Source: Methylomonas rapida (GTDB lineage Bacteria > Pseudomonadota > Gammaproteobacteria > Methylococcales > Methylomonadaceae). Taken from it: a stretch of 64,000 nucleotides of DNA. Under the pieces are notes generated by a model. It was given only the letters and a program-made list of their open reading frames with translations, did not search any database and had not been told where the DNA came from. This document shows positions 53,466-63,800 of this stretch, piece by piece. Within the stretch, counting starts at the first letter, position 1; each line of letters opens with the position of its first letter. The DNA lies in assembly GCF_024360925.2 (NCBI RefSeq), contig NZ_CP113517.1, forward strand, positions 3,162,001 to 3,226,000, in the 5' to 3' direction. The translations under genes and the position numbers were made by a program.

Positions 53466-54683
53466 TTAATTGATGACTTGAAAATGAGAGCCTTGAGAGC
53501 TTTGCCAGGACAGATAGAGATGGCTCTCATCGCTCACTACAAACGCATAGTCCGATGTTCCGGAGGCAAGCGCTAACTGCTCGGGTTCTAGCCAGTTCTC
53601 GCCGCCATCCAATGAGCGCATGGATTTGATTATCGTGTTGGAACCATCAAACTCCATCCAGACGATCACGACCCGCTGGCCCAATGCTGCGACATGTGGA
53701 TGCTTCGCCCCAAGACCGCCAAATTGCTTTTGCGCAACAAAGGTTTTGCCTTGATCTTCCGAGCGTGCATAAAACAATCCCTGATGGGATTCCGCTCCAC
53801 TGAACCAAGCGGCATGATAGGTTGCGTCCTCGGCAATCGCCAGACTGGGCCCGTGATGAGGACATGCATCGATTTGCCAATTGTCTTGACTAGCCCGCTG
53901 GAGCGTGCCGGGCGTGTGCCAGTCGCTGAATTTCAGTACCGCATGATCGCGAATGTTGCCGGGGAACACATGGCGCCACATCACCACCGGCAAATTATCC
54001 ACATCGAGCGCGATTGCCAGGCGACAGCATTCGCAGGTATGCGGGGCTGCTTGCTTATTCGGATAAAACGATTTTCCCCCGTCACTAGACCATGTGTAAT
54101 ATAAGGATGTGCCTAAAAACTCCTGTCGCGAGGCTTTGGCTTGTTCCTTGTCGCGAGCGTCCAACCAGGCAATGAAAATTTCACCGTTTTTCCCGACCAG
54201 TAAGCCATCGAAACGATGACTGATGATGTCCAGGTTGTCGTTGACCGTGACTGGTTCGGAAAACGTGTTGCCGCCATCACTGGAACGGCTAAAGCGAATA
54301 TTTCCGGTGTGGCGCTTTTCCAAGCTGCGCGTCCAGGTCAAATAGATATTACCGTTCGAATCCAGCTGGATTTTGGGGCGATATTCGTCATGGGCAATAA
54401 TCGGCTCGGGAACTTTGTTTACCTGCACTGGCTGGGAAAAACTTTTACCCTTGTCAGTCGAGCTCTGCACGTAGACATGATCTTGCTTAACCCAGGCCAG
54501 CCAAAGTTTGCCATCCTGAGCAAAAGTGGCAGTTACCGTGTCTGCGCATGCCACTGAAAGCCCGCTTTTATCCTGACAGGCCGTAATGTTAGCCTGCGCT
54601 CTCTCTTTTTCGATCATGGCGTCGGTCGCGCACCCAGCGATAAACAAGGACATCAGCCCAAAGAGTAGAACTTTTCTCATCAT
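53466..54683 (-). CDS. Sialidase-like (BNR/Asp-box) lipoprotein
   Basis: A 405-aa predicted lipoprotein: signal MMRKVLLFGLMSLFIAGC with lipobox IAGC, then a six-bladed-propeller-like region. Five Asp-boxes are readable (STDKGKSF, SSDGGNTF, SSDGGKSF, SEDQGKTF, SLDGGENW). A cysteine cluster HTCECCR precedes the third blade region and is unusual for a sialidase, so true sialidase activity is doubtful. The open frame starts at 54779, but the lipoprotein signal at 54683 fixes the start. It lies between the split TonB receptor and a divergent thioredoxin-like gene, so an envelope metal or redox role is possible (inference). Confidence 0.8.
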   Translation of the reverse strand: MMRKVLLFGLMSLFIAGCATDAMIEKERAQANITACQDKSGLSVACADTVTATFAQDGKLWLAWVKQDHVYVQSSTDKGKSFSQPVQVNKVPEPIIAHDEYRPKIQLDSNGNIYLTWTRSLEKRHTGNIRFSRSSDGGNTFSEPVTVNDNLDIISHRFDGLLVGKNGEIFIAWLDARDKEQAKASRQEFLGTSLYYTWSSDGGKSFYPNKQAAPHTCECCRLAIALDVDNLPVVMWRHVFPGNIRDHAVLKFSDWHTPGTLQRASQDNWQIDACPHHGPSLAIAEDATYHAAWFSGAESHQGLFYARSEDQGKTFVAQKQFGGLGAKHPHVAALGQRVVIVWMEFDGSNTIIKSMRSLDGGENWLEPEQLALASGTSDYAFVVSDESHLYLSWQSSQGSHFQVIN

Positions 54684-54839
54684 GTAATTCTCGAAATTGT
54701 TATGTGATTCCGGCGTTGCGCCGCTTTGCCCCATAGAAGATAGCCCAAGCCGACCCGCTTTTACAATAAAGATTTTCACCCGCGGCGCCGCTTCGTTTAT
54801 GATGTTTTTTCCGTTTCTGCTCTTCGATAATGTATCCAG

Positions 54840-55328
54840 ATGACAAAAAACCTACTTCTAGCGGGCTTATTATTCCCGGTTGCCGCCGGCATGAATCTTC
54901 ACGCCGAAGAAAAAAGCGTGCAAACCTTCAATTCAGGCAGTTACCAACAAATCCTGCGGGAAAATGCCGGCCAGTCTTTCATATTGTCAGTTTGGTCCGT
55001 TGATTGTCCGTCATGCTTGAAGGATATGGAAACCATCAAGCAGGTCCAGCAAAACCATCCTCGCCTGAAGATTGTCATGCTTTCCACCGACGAGCCCGAA
55101 GCCGCTACGGAAGTCAAATCCATTCTGGCGCGCTACCAATTGGCCGGTCTTGAAAACTGGATGTTCGGTAACGAGGACCCGCAAAAGTTACGCTATGAGA
55201 TTGATCCTGGCTGGTACGGCGAATTACCCAGAACCTATTTTTTTACCTCGTCCCATGCGCGCGTTGGCAAAAGCGGAGCCTTGAGCATGAACGAATTTGA
55301 AACACAGATTGACAAGCTGAAACCTTAG
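54840..55328 (+). CDS. Periplasmic thioredoxin-like (TlpA/ResA type) protein
   Basis: A 162-aa secreted protein with signal peptide (about 1-22, ending NLHAEE) and a thioredoxin fold. The redox motif is CPSC (Cys56, Cys59, in SVWSVDCPSC) and the cis-Pro loop is GELPRTYFF. It probably reduces or shuffles disulfides of periplasmic metalloproteins or of the neighbouring Cys-rich lipoprotein, from which it is divergently transcribed. Confidence 0.85.
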   Translation: MTKNLLLAGLLFPVAAGMNLHAEEKSVQTFNSGSYQQILRENAGQSFILSVWSVDCPSCLKDMETIKQVQQNHPRLKIVMLSTDEPEAATEVKSILARYQLAGLENWMFGNEDPQKLRYEIDPGWYGELPRTYFFTSSHARVGKSGALSMNEFETQIDKLKP

Positions 55329-55505
55329 ACAGCATAGCCGCTCTATGGCATGCAATGTAGCGCGCCAAGGATATTGAGCTTAGCACTCTGATTTTGTTGG
55401 GTTAGGCCAACCCTTCGGTTTTGCTTTTAGTTTACGACGCCCCCTCTGTGAGAGAGCCTCTGATGTTGATGAAATCATTAATAATAAAAATAAAGGTGGC
55501 ATTCA

Positions 55506-56576
55506 ATGGATCAGATTTCCGACGGCGCCTATTTGCACGCCATCCTGGCCAACGCGCCAGGACATCCCCAGCTCTGGAATCGATTCCTGGCGGCTCTGAT
55601 AAAACAGCTTGCTTGCGATTCCTGCGCCTTACTGATCAATAATCTGCTTGGCAACAGCTCATCACGTTTTCTATATTGCGCCAATATTCCGATCAAATAT
55701 CGGGAACAGTATGAAAACCAGCTCAATAAATTAGATCACTTCAATCGTCTGATTTGCCGTAACCCTCTGCGGGTCTTTTACAACCAGACACCCGCCGAAA
55801 CGTATCAGGAAAACGTCAACGATCCAGCCTTCAGTTGCGACGGCCAAAACCACCGTTTTGGCGTGGCCATTCCTTGCAACCAAAACCATGCACTCAGCCT
55901 GCTGTTGAATTACAGGTCGATAACCGGTCATCAGCAATGCCAACGCATCATCGCCACGTTAAAAAACACGCTTCCCGCCCTGGAAGAAGCCATACATAAA
56001 GACCACCGCCATAAGATCAACAGTCAATTACGCCATCACCTGGGAACACCTTTCGACGGCTATGTCATTGTCGACAAAAATCTGAACATACTGTTTTCGG
56101 ACCCGGTTTATACCGCGATCATCAGCCAATTCGATTGCGTAAACATCACGGAAAACCGGTTCGGCTTAACCTCACCCATCATGGATCAACGATTGCGCGC
56201 GCTGATGCAAAACAAACAAGAAGCGGCATCCATCCATAATCAATGCCATTCTTGTCGGCTAGCATTGATTCCGATCAATCGCTTGAAAAACCTGTATCAG
56301 TGGGAATGTTTCCAGGAAGGCTTCATCATTGCCTTTACCCACGACGGCGAAAAAGACCCCACGCTGGCTAGATTGATGGATATTTATCGGCTATCCCGCT
56401 GCGAGGCGATTTGCGCGCTACATTTCATGAAGACGCCAGCGATTGCCGACATTGCAGCCAGCACCTATCGCTCGCAAGAAACCGTTCGCAATCACCTCAA
56501 GCATGTCATGCGAAAAATGCATGTTCACAGCCAGGCCGAGCTAATGAAAACCTTGATATCCCTGGCGATATTGTGA
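55506..56576 (+). CDS. LuxR-family transcriptional regulator with unrecognised sensory domain
   Basis: A 356-aa protein. The C-terminal LuxR/GerE helix-turn-helix is clear (YRLSRCEAICALHFMKTPAI, then YRSQETVRNHLKHVMRKMHVHSQAEL). The N-terminal 280 residues are not a REC or autoinducer domain; a PAS-like segment GYVIVDKNLNILFSDPVY lies near 185-205, and a Cys-containing CHSCRLALIPI follows. AAGGTGG precedes the ATG. No cognate partner is adjacent, so the signal is unknown. Confidence 0.85.
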   Translation: MDQISDGAYLHAILANAPGHPQLWNRFLAALIKQLACDSCALLINNLLGNSSSRFLYCANIPIKYREQYENQLNKLDHFNRLICRNPLRVFYNQTPAETYQENVNDPAFSCDGQNHRFGVAIPCNQNHALSLLLNYRSITGHQQCQRIIATLKNTLPALEEAIHKDHRHKINSQLRHHLGTPFDGYVIVDKNLNILFSDPVYTAIISQFDCVNITENRFGLTSPIMDQRLRALMQNKQEAASIHNQCHSCRLALIPINRLKNLYQWECFQEGFIIAFTHDGEKDPTLARLMDIYRLSRCEAICALHFMKTPAIADIAASTYRSQETVRNHLKHVMRKMHVHSQAELMKTLISLAIL

Positions 56577-56885
56577 ATGGGCATAGGCTATGATCACCAA
56601 GGATTTGGCTGCGAATAGCGCCCCTATACTAACCTTCTTCCGGCAGCCGAAGGAACTGTTTTGACTTTTAAGGTGATCTACCAGGCTAGGGGGTAAACCT
56701 TTGGGAAGTTATTTTGGCGGGAATCCTTACCGGCCAAAAATCTGCTCACCGAATGCTGGATTCAAACCGGCATTCGCTCGAGAACGGTCCGGTTTTTTAT
56801 GCCGAATCCCGAACGAGTCGGTAAAATAACTGCCATCGGGTGGTAAATTACCACCAATTTACAAGTTTTAATCACGAGATTATTA
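56577..56885. other. Intergenic region after the LuxR gene
   Basis: About 310 bases with no open frame. It contains a CCGAAGGAACTGTTTTGA repeat remnant near 56646 and a terminator-like hairpin (56764-56798). Confidence 0.45.
56764..56798 (+). terminator. Possible rho-independent terminator
   Basis: AAACCGG and CCGGTTT pair around an 18-nt loop and run into a T tract (GGTTTTTTA). An alternative hairpin AATGCTGG/CCGGCATT overlaps it. It would end the LuxR-gene transcript. Confidence 0.4.
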
Positions 56886-57275
56886 ATGGTTTTACCCGCT
56901 TACAGAACATTTCTGCTCGTCACGGCACTGCTACTGAAAACAACCGCCTGCACGACCTTGCCTTCCGCCTCAAAAGAATATGACAGCTTTGCCGCCTATG
57001 CCGAAGCCGTTTTCAGACATCAAAACGATTTGACCAGCCGTTTGATGGCCTTGTCCGACTCTGAACAACTCGAGGACGACGAAGCCGTGGAGGAAGCCGA
57101 GCAAGCCATGATAGACGCCTGCCATTTGTTGAACGAATACGCCGAAATGGAAAACTCCGGCGAATCGCCAGGCTTGTTCTTCAAGCGCGAGGTACAAGCC
57201 AGCATAGAAACCTGCGATCAAAAAATCGAGCAACTGGAAGCATTGTTGGCCTCGGTAAAAAAGCAACCGCTGTGA
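56886..57275 (+). CDS. Small acidic lipoprotein of unknown function
   Basis: A 129-aa protein with a lipoprotein signal peptide (YRTFLLVTALLLKTTAC, lipidated Cys22). The mature part is alpha-helical and acidic (SEQLEDDEAVEEAEQAMIDA) with two further cysteines (CHLL, ETCDQ). No family recognised. It may be co-transcribed with recC, 84 bases downstream, although a repeat sits between them. Confidence 0.7.
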   Translation: MVLPAYRTFLLVTALLLKTTACTTLPSASKEYDSFAAYAEAVFRHQNDLTSRLMALSDSEQLEDDEAVEEAEQAMIDACHLLNEYAEMENSGESPGLFFKREVQASIETCDQKIEQLEALLASVKKQPL

Positions 57276-57286
57276 TTTGTTATCCC

Positions 57287-57324
57287 AACGATCATGAAAC
57301 GCCGGTATCGCCCCGGAACATGAA
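57287..57324 (+). repeat. Dispersed repeat family 4, diverged copy
   Basis: AACGATCATGAAACGCCGG then TATCGCCCCGGAACATGAA; recognisably related to 46600-46639 but with several changes. It lies between the lipoprotein and recC genes. Confidence 0.4.
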
Positions 57325-57359
57325 GGCTCTCACACCATGGCTGGCGCGGTAATTCGCTG

Positions 57360-60300
57360 ATGTCCACCAACGCCCGGACACTATTGGATAACGGCATAGC
57401 CGTGATCCATTCGAATCATCTGGAAACACTGCGGGACGTGGTGGAATACTGGCTACGTCAGCATCCGCTCGCGCCGCTGGAAAACGAAGTGTTTCTGGTG
57501 CAAAGCAACGGCATGGGCCAATGGTTGAAACAAAGTCTGGCGCAAAACGACGCGCTCGGCATTGCCGCCGCAATGCAAGTCCAGTTGCCGTCGCTGTTCA
57601 TCTGGAGCGTTTATCGGGCGGTATTGGGCCAACAAATCCCGAAAGAACAGCCTTTGGCCAAAGCCCCGCTCAGTTGGCGCCTGTACCGCTTGCTGCCGAT
57701 ACTGACCGGTGAAAAGGGCTTCGAATCACTCGCCCATTTCCTGCAACAGGACCTTGATGATCGCAAGCGTCACCAACTGGCCGAACAATTGGCCGACTTG
57801 TTCGACCAATATCAGGTTTATCGTTCGGACTGGATCAGCGACTGGGCAGCCGGTCACGATCATTTACGCAATGCGCATGGCGAGACTTTCCCCTTGCCCG
57901 AACAACAACGCTGGCAAGCCATTTTGTGGCGCGCGATACTGGCAGACCTGGGCGAGAACTTCAATCCCTTTGCCAGCCGCGCTTCGGTCCATGCGCAATT
58001 CATGGCGCATATCGACACCCTGCAACAACGTCCAGTCGGCCTTCCGCGCCGCATCATGCTGTTCGGCCTGTCGTCCCTGCCGCAACAATCGCTGGAGGTA
58101 TTGGCCAAGCTGGGTAAATTTTGTCAGATCGTGCTGTTCGTGCATAACCCCTGTCAGCATTACTGGGCCGACATCATCGAAGACAAGGAACTGCTCAAGG
58201 CCCAGCGCCGCCGGCAAAGCTACAAGGCCGGCATGAGCTCCAGCCTGAGCGCTGAGGAACTGCATCTGCATGCCAATCCGCTACTCGCCGCCTGGGGCAA
58301 GCAAGGCCGCGATTACATCCGATTGCTGGATCATTTTGACGAAACCACGGCCTACGCCAACTGGCATTGGCCCGAGCAAAAAATCGATTTGTTCAAGGAT
58401 TACGGTGCGGACGGTCAGCGCTGCTTGTTGCAACGCCTACAGCAATCGATTCTGGATCTGGAACCTGTCCCGCCAGAACCGCAATTGCTGGACCATGCCG
58501 ACTCTTCACTGGCCTTTCATGTCGCGCATAGCCCGCAACGGGAAGTGGAAATCCTGCACGATCAGCTGCTGGCGCGCTTCAACGCCGCCGCGCAGGCGGG
58601 CGAACCACTGACTCCGCGCGACGTCATCGTGATGGTGCCGGACATCAACCAATACGCGCCGCACATTCGCGCGGTATTCGGCCAGGTGCAAGCCGACGAC
58701 CCCAGATACATCCCGTTCAGCCTGGCCGATCAACAACAACGCGGCGAAAATCCTCTGCTGGTTGCGGTGGAAGCACTTTTGCACCTGCCCGAGTCTCGTT
58801 TCAGCGTCAGTGAATTTCTCGCCTTGCTCGAAGTACCGGCTTTACGGCTGCGTTTCGACATCGGCGAAAACGCCATCCCCAAACTGCACCAATGGCTGGA
58901 ACAAGCCGGCATCCGTTGGGGCCTGAATGCCGACCATCGTGCCCGCAGCGCCGACATGCCAGCCAATTTTGTCGCCAACACCTGGCAATTTGGCTTGCGC
59001 CGCATGTTGCTGGGTTATGCCGTCGGCAACGGCGAAGCCTTCAACGGCATAGAACCTTACGCAGAAATCGGCGGCCTCGAAGCGCAATGGCTGGGACATT
59101 TATGTCATCTGCTGGACACATTGGCGCGTTACACCGACACGCTACGAACGCAAAGAAATCCGGATGATTGGCTACTTATCCTCGACCAGCTGCTAGCAGA
59201 GTTTTTCCTTGCCGACAACGAGCGCGACCGCAAAACCCTCGATAGCTTAAACCGCGCGTTGACCACCTGGCATCAGGCTTGCACGCAAGGAGGCTGCACG
59301 GCAGCCGACAAACTGCCCTTGAACGTGGTGCGCGAAGCCTGGCTGGCCACGGTGGACGAACCCAATCTACAGCAACGCTTCCTGAGCGGCCGGGTCAATT
59401 TCTGCACCTTGATGCCGATGCGGGCGATTCCATTTCGCTTGATATGCCTGCTGGGCATGAACGACGGCGATTATCCTCGCAGCCACTATCCGCACGGTTT
59501 CGATTTGATGAATCAGCGCGGACAGTACCGCCCCGGCGACCGCTCGCGCCGGCAGGACGATCAATTTCTGTTTCTGGAAGCCCTGCTTTCGGCCAGAGAG
59601 CAGCTTTACCTCAGCTGGGTGGGCCGCAGCATTCGCGACAACAGCGAACGGCCGCCGTCGGTCCTGATCGCGCAATTACGCGATTTCATCAGCCAAAGCT
59701 GGCGCCTGCAGGAACCGCAAGACTTGCTCGATGCCTTGACGCTGGAGCATCCCTTGCAGCCCTTCAGCCCCGATTACGTCAAGAAAAACCGGAATGCGCG
59801 TTTGTTCACCTATGCCAAGGAATGGTTTCAAACGGTTCCCGAAGCGATCATCGACGATGTCCCCCCTGCCCCCGGCGAAGAAAACGCTTACAGCCTAACG
59901 CTGGAAGCGCTGGCGCGATTTTTACGCGCGCCGGTCAAGAGCTACTGTCAACAAACCTTGAAGTTCAGCTTCGATAGCGACGATGTGACCAGCGAAGACA
60001 ACGAACCCTTCGGCTTCGATCGCTTACAAGCCCAGGCATACAGCACATCTCTGCTGGATGGTTTACAGCGGCAGGAACCCATCGATGTGGCCGAATTTCT
60101 GCACGGACAAATGACGACCTTACGCGGACAAGGCAAACTGCCGCTCGGCGGCTTTGCCGAAACCACCTTCGCCGGTATCGCTCAACCCGCTCAGCAAGCC
60201 TGGCAACACTACCAAACCGTTCTGAAAGCCTGGCCCGATACGTTGAAAGCCCGGCAAATCGAGTTGACCTTCGAGGTCTCGGACACGGTCAACATTCGAC

Positions 60301-60818
60301 TGGAGGCCGGACTCGGCCATCTGCGCCAAGCCGGCGACACGCAAGCCATGGCGCTCATCACGCTGACCGCGCGGACTTTGCGCAAAGACAAGCGCATCCA
60401 ATATCAGCATCTGCTGCTGCCCTGGCTGCAGCATCTCGCCGCTTGCGCGGACGGCACGGCGGTCGATAGCCTTGTGGTGGGCGCCGACGGCGTGATCGAG
60501 ATGCCCGCTTTGCCGCGCGACGACGCCAGGGCCTGTTTACAAATTTTGCTCGAAGGCTGGCATCGCGGTTTGCATGCCCCATTGCCGGTAGCCTGCCTGA
60601 CGGCTTTTGTCTGGTTGCATGAGCCGGATAACGCTCAAGCACGCTACGAAGGCGACGAATGGAACGACGGCGAGCTTGATTACGACGCCTATCTGGCGCG
60701 TTTTTTCCCGACTTTCGCCAGTCTGTGCCAGAGTGAAACAGACGGCTTCGCGTTCTGGGCCGAAAAACTCTACCGACCCATGACTTTAAATCTGCAAGCA
60801 AAGGATTTACTAGCATGA
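57360..60818 (+). CDS. recC: Exodeoxyribonuclease V subunit gamma (RecC)
   Basis: An 1152-aa RecC, the Chi-recognising scaffold of the RecBCD helicase-nuclease. The N terminus begins IAVIHSNHLETLRDVVEYWL and continues ENEVFLVQSNGMGQWLK, as in the family. The central part has FSLADQQQRGENPLL, and the region around 690-760 reads LICLLGMNDGDYPRSH then GDRSRRQDDQFLFLEALLSARE. The length agrees with E. coli (1122 aa). The stop overlaps recB by four bases. Confidence 0.95.
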   Translation: MSTNARTLLDNGIAVIHSNHLETLRDVVEYWLRQHPLAPLENEVFLVQSNGMGQWLKQSLAQNDALGIAAAMQVQLPSLFIWSVYRAVLGQQIPKEQPLAKAPLSWRLYRLLPILTGEKGFESLAHFLQQDLDDRKRHQLAEQLADLFDQYQVYRSDWISDWAAGHDHLRNAHGETFPLPEQQRWQAILWRAILADLGENFNPFASRASVHAQFMAHIDTLQQRPVGLPRRIMLFGLSSLPQQSLEVLAKLGKFCQIVLFVHNPCQHYWADIIEDKELLKAQRRRQSYKAGMSSSLSAEELHLHANPLLAAWGKQGRDYIRLLDHFDETTAYANWHWPEQKIDLFKDYGADGQRCLLQRLQQSILDLEPVPPEPQLLDHADSSLAFHVAHSPQREVEILHDQLLARFNAAAQAGEPLTPRDVIVMVPDINQYAPHIRAVFGQVQADDPRYIPFSLADQQQRGENPLLVAVEALLHLPESRFSVSEFLALLEVPALRLRFDIGENAIPKLHQWLEQAGIRWGLNADHRARSADMPANFVANTWQFGLRRMLLGYAVGNGEAFNGIEPYAEIGGLEAQWLGHLCHLLDTLARYTDTLRTQRNPDDWLLILDQLLAEFFLADNERDRKTLDSLNRALTTWHQACTQGGCTAADKLPLNVVREAWLATVDEPNLQQRFLSGRVNFCTLMPMRAIPFRLICLLGMNDGDYPRSHYPHGFDLMNQRGQYRPGDRSRRQDDQFLFLEALLSAREQLYLSWVGRSIRDNSERPPSVLIAQLRDFISQSWRLQEPQDLLDALTLEHPLQPFSPDYVKKNRNARLFTYAKEWFQTVPEAIIDDVPPAPGEENAYSLTLEALARFLRAPVKSYCQQTLKFSFDSDDVTSEDNEPFGFDRLQAQAYSTSLLDGLQRQEPIDVAEFLHGQMTTLRGQGKLPLGGFAETTFAGIAQPAQQAWQHYQTVLKAWPDTLKARQIELTFEVSDTVNIRLEAGLGHLRQAGDTQAMALITLTARTLRKDKRIQYQHLLLPWLQHLAACADGTAVDSLVVGADGVIEMPALPRDDARACLQILLEGWHRGLHAPLPVACLTAFVWLHEPDNAQARYEGDEWNDGELDYDAYLARFFPTFASLCQSETDGFAFWAEKLYRPMTLNLQAKDLLA

Positions 60819-63800
60819 CCAGCGCCACCGCCATCGATCCGCTGGTATTGCCGCTGTCTGGCACGCGCCTGATCGAAGCAAGCGCCGGCACCGGTAAAAC
60901 CTATACCATCGCCGCGCTCTATGTACGCTTGATCCTCGGCCACGGCATGCAAGGCAGCGAGCTATTGCCGCCGGACATCCTGGTGGTGACATTCACCGAC
61001 GCGGCCACCAAGGAACTGCGCGAACGCATACGCGCCCGTTTGACCCAGGCAGCGCGCTATTTCCGCGACAGTTCGATGGAAAGCGACGACTTTCTGCAGC
61101 GGCTGCGCGCTGACTATGCCGCAGAACAATGGCCGAACTGCGCTCGCCGCTTGGAGCTGGCCGCCAACTGGATGGACGAAGCCGCCGTTTATACGATACA
61201 CAGCTGGTGCAATCGCATGCTGCAACAGCACGCCTTCGACAGCGGCAGCCTGTTCAAGCAAGAAGTCGATAGCGACGACCAGGAATTATTGCACCAGGTA
61301 GTCAGGGACTATTGGCGGCAATTTTTTTACCCCTTATCCGCCACCGCCTGTCTGGCCGTGAACAAACTGGCAGCGTCACCCGAGCAACTGGCCGCCATCT
61401 TGAAACCGCTGCTGTTCGAAACCGAAGCCGCCGGATTGAATTGCGAAACAGACGACATCCGGCCGGTTTTCGAAGCGTGGGAACAGTGGCAACGCCAGTG
61501 CGACGTCCTGGAAAATCAAGCCCGCCAACATTGGCTGAGTCAGCAGACAGCGCTCGAAGCGCTTTTGCAACTAGCCTCGAACGACGGCTGGCTCAACGGC
61601 AATCAATATCGAAAAAATACCTTTGCCGACAAACTCAAGCACATGGCCGCCTGGGCGCAGGGCGCCACGCTAGGCTTGGATGACTTGGCCAAATTTGGCC
61701 GGCAAAAGCTGCAAGCGGGCTTGACCAAAGCCCATCAAAACAAAATCGACCAGTTTCAGCAAACGACCTTTCAGGCCATCGACGATTTCATCGCGCATTG
61801 CGAACAGGAAATCGATATCGCCGATTCGATTACCCGCCACGCCATTCAATGGCTGCGGGCACGCTACGACGCCGAAAAACAGCGTATCGCCCGCATGACT
61901 TTCGACGACATGCTGAATCGGCTGGATTCGGCCTTGCGAAGCCAGAACGGCGAACGGCTGGCCGCTACGATCATCAAACAATATCCAATTGCACTGATCG
62001 ATGAATTTCAAGATACCGATCCGGTGCAATACCGCATTTTCGCGCGCTTGTACCCGGCCGATGCCGAGGAAGAATTCGGTTGTTTCATGATAGGCGACCC
62101 GAAACAGGCGATTTATTCCTTCCGCGGCGGCGATATTTTTACTTATCTCAAAGCCCATCAAGCCACATTGGGCAAGCACTACACCCTGGGCACCAATTAC
62201 CGCTCGACCGAAAGCCTGGTAGCCGCCGTCAACCGCATGTTTGCCCATGCCGACCAGCAACAAGCCGAAGGCGCCTTTTACTTCAAGCATGATGAGTTCG
62301 ATCCTTTGCCGTTCATCCCGGTAGCGGCCAAGGGCCGCAACGAGGTTTTCGTCATCGAGCAAGAATCCGCCCCCGCGCTAACCTTTTGGCGGCTGGATGG
62401 CGAGCAAGCCATCGGCATGCCGGACTATCGCGTGCAAATGGCAGCCGCGACGGCCAGCGAAATCGTGCGCCTGTTGACCGGCGGCCAAAAAGGACACACC
62501 GGCTTTCGCGACGCGCAGGGCCAGATGGCCCCGTTACAACCGGCTGACATTGCGATTCTGGTGCGCAGCGGCAGCGAAGCCAGAATCATGCGTCAGGCCC
62601 TGGCGGAACGGCGACTGCGTAGCGTTTACCTGTCCGAGCGCGAATCGATATACGCCAGCCCGGAAGCAAAAGACATATTGATCTGGCTGCGCGCATTGGC
62701 GGAGCCGCGCGATGAGCGTAAGGTTCGCGCGGCCCTGAGCACCGCGACCATAGGCTGGCCCTATCAGACCTTGCGGCGACTGACGCTGGACGAACCTCTC
62801 TGGGAGTCGCAACTGGAACGTTTTATAGGCTATCAACAACGCTGGCAACAGGATGGCATTTTGCCAACCCTGCGGCAATTACTGAGCGATTACGCCCTGT
62901 CCGCCCGTTTTGCCGCTCTCGCCGACGGCGAACGCCGCTTGACCAATCTGTTGCATTTGGCCGAACTGTTGCAGCATGCCGGGAGCCATCTGGACGGCGA
63001 GCAAGCCTTGATCCGGCATTTGGCGGAAACCATAGCCAGCAGTGAACAAGCCGCCGAGGAAAACGTGATCCGGCTGGAAAGCGACGCCAATCTGATCAAA
63101 ATCGTGACGATCCACAAATCCAAGGGCCTGGAATATCCGTTGGTATTTTTGCCGTTCATCTGTAGTTTCCGGGAAGTAGGCGGCCGCAACACCCGTTATT
63201 ACCGTTATCACGACCCCGACTTCAACCTGAGTATCGACTTGAGTAAAAGCGATGAGTGCAAAGCCATCAGCGACAAGGAACGCCTGCAGGAAGATTTGCG
63301 CCTGTTGTATGTGGCGGTCACCCGCGCCCGTTACGCCTGTTGGCTGGGCGTGGCGGCCATCAAGTCCGGTAACAGCAAGAACAGCCTGTTGCATAAAAGC
63401 GCGCTGGGCTATGTGCTAGGCTGGCAGCCCGACATGGCGGCCAGCGAACTGCAAAGCCGCTTGAGCGAGCTCAAGGGCGATTGCGCCGCCATCGCCATCG
63501 AAAATCCGCCAGCGGCCACTGCCATGCCCTACCAGCCGCCGCACGCGGAAACCGAAATCGATGCCGCTCGCGACTCAACCATCAAGGTCGGCGACAATTG
63601 GTGGATAGCCAGCTACACAGCCCTGCAAACCGAGCAAATAACGGCTGGCAAACCAGCAAGCGCCCCAAGCGAAGCGGAAAATTATCGCGAAGACAAACAG
63701 GGCGACGAGGCGGAACCCTTGCCCAACCCTCCCATGCAGGCGGCATCAGGCCTGCATGGCCTGCCGCGCGGAGCCGAACCCGGCGTCTTGGTACACGAAC

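Noticed and set aside
53466..54683. Naming the BNR lipoprotein as a true sialidase
   Set aside because: Asp-boxes are structural and the catalytic Arg triad and Tyr/Glu pair could not be identified; the Cys cluster argues for a different function.
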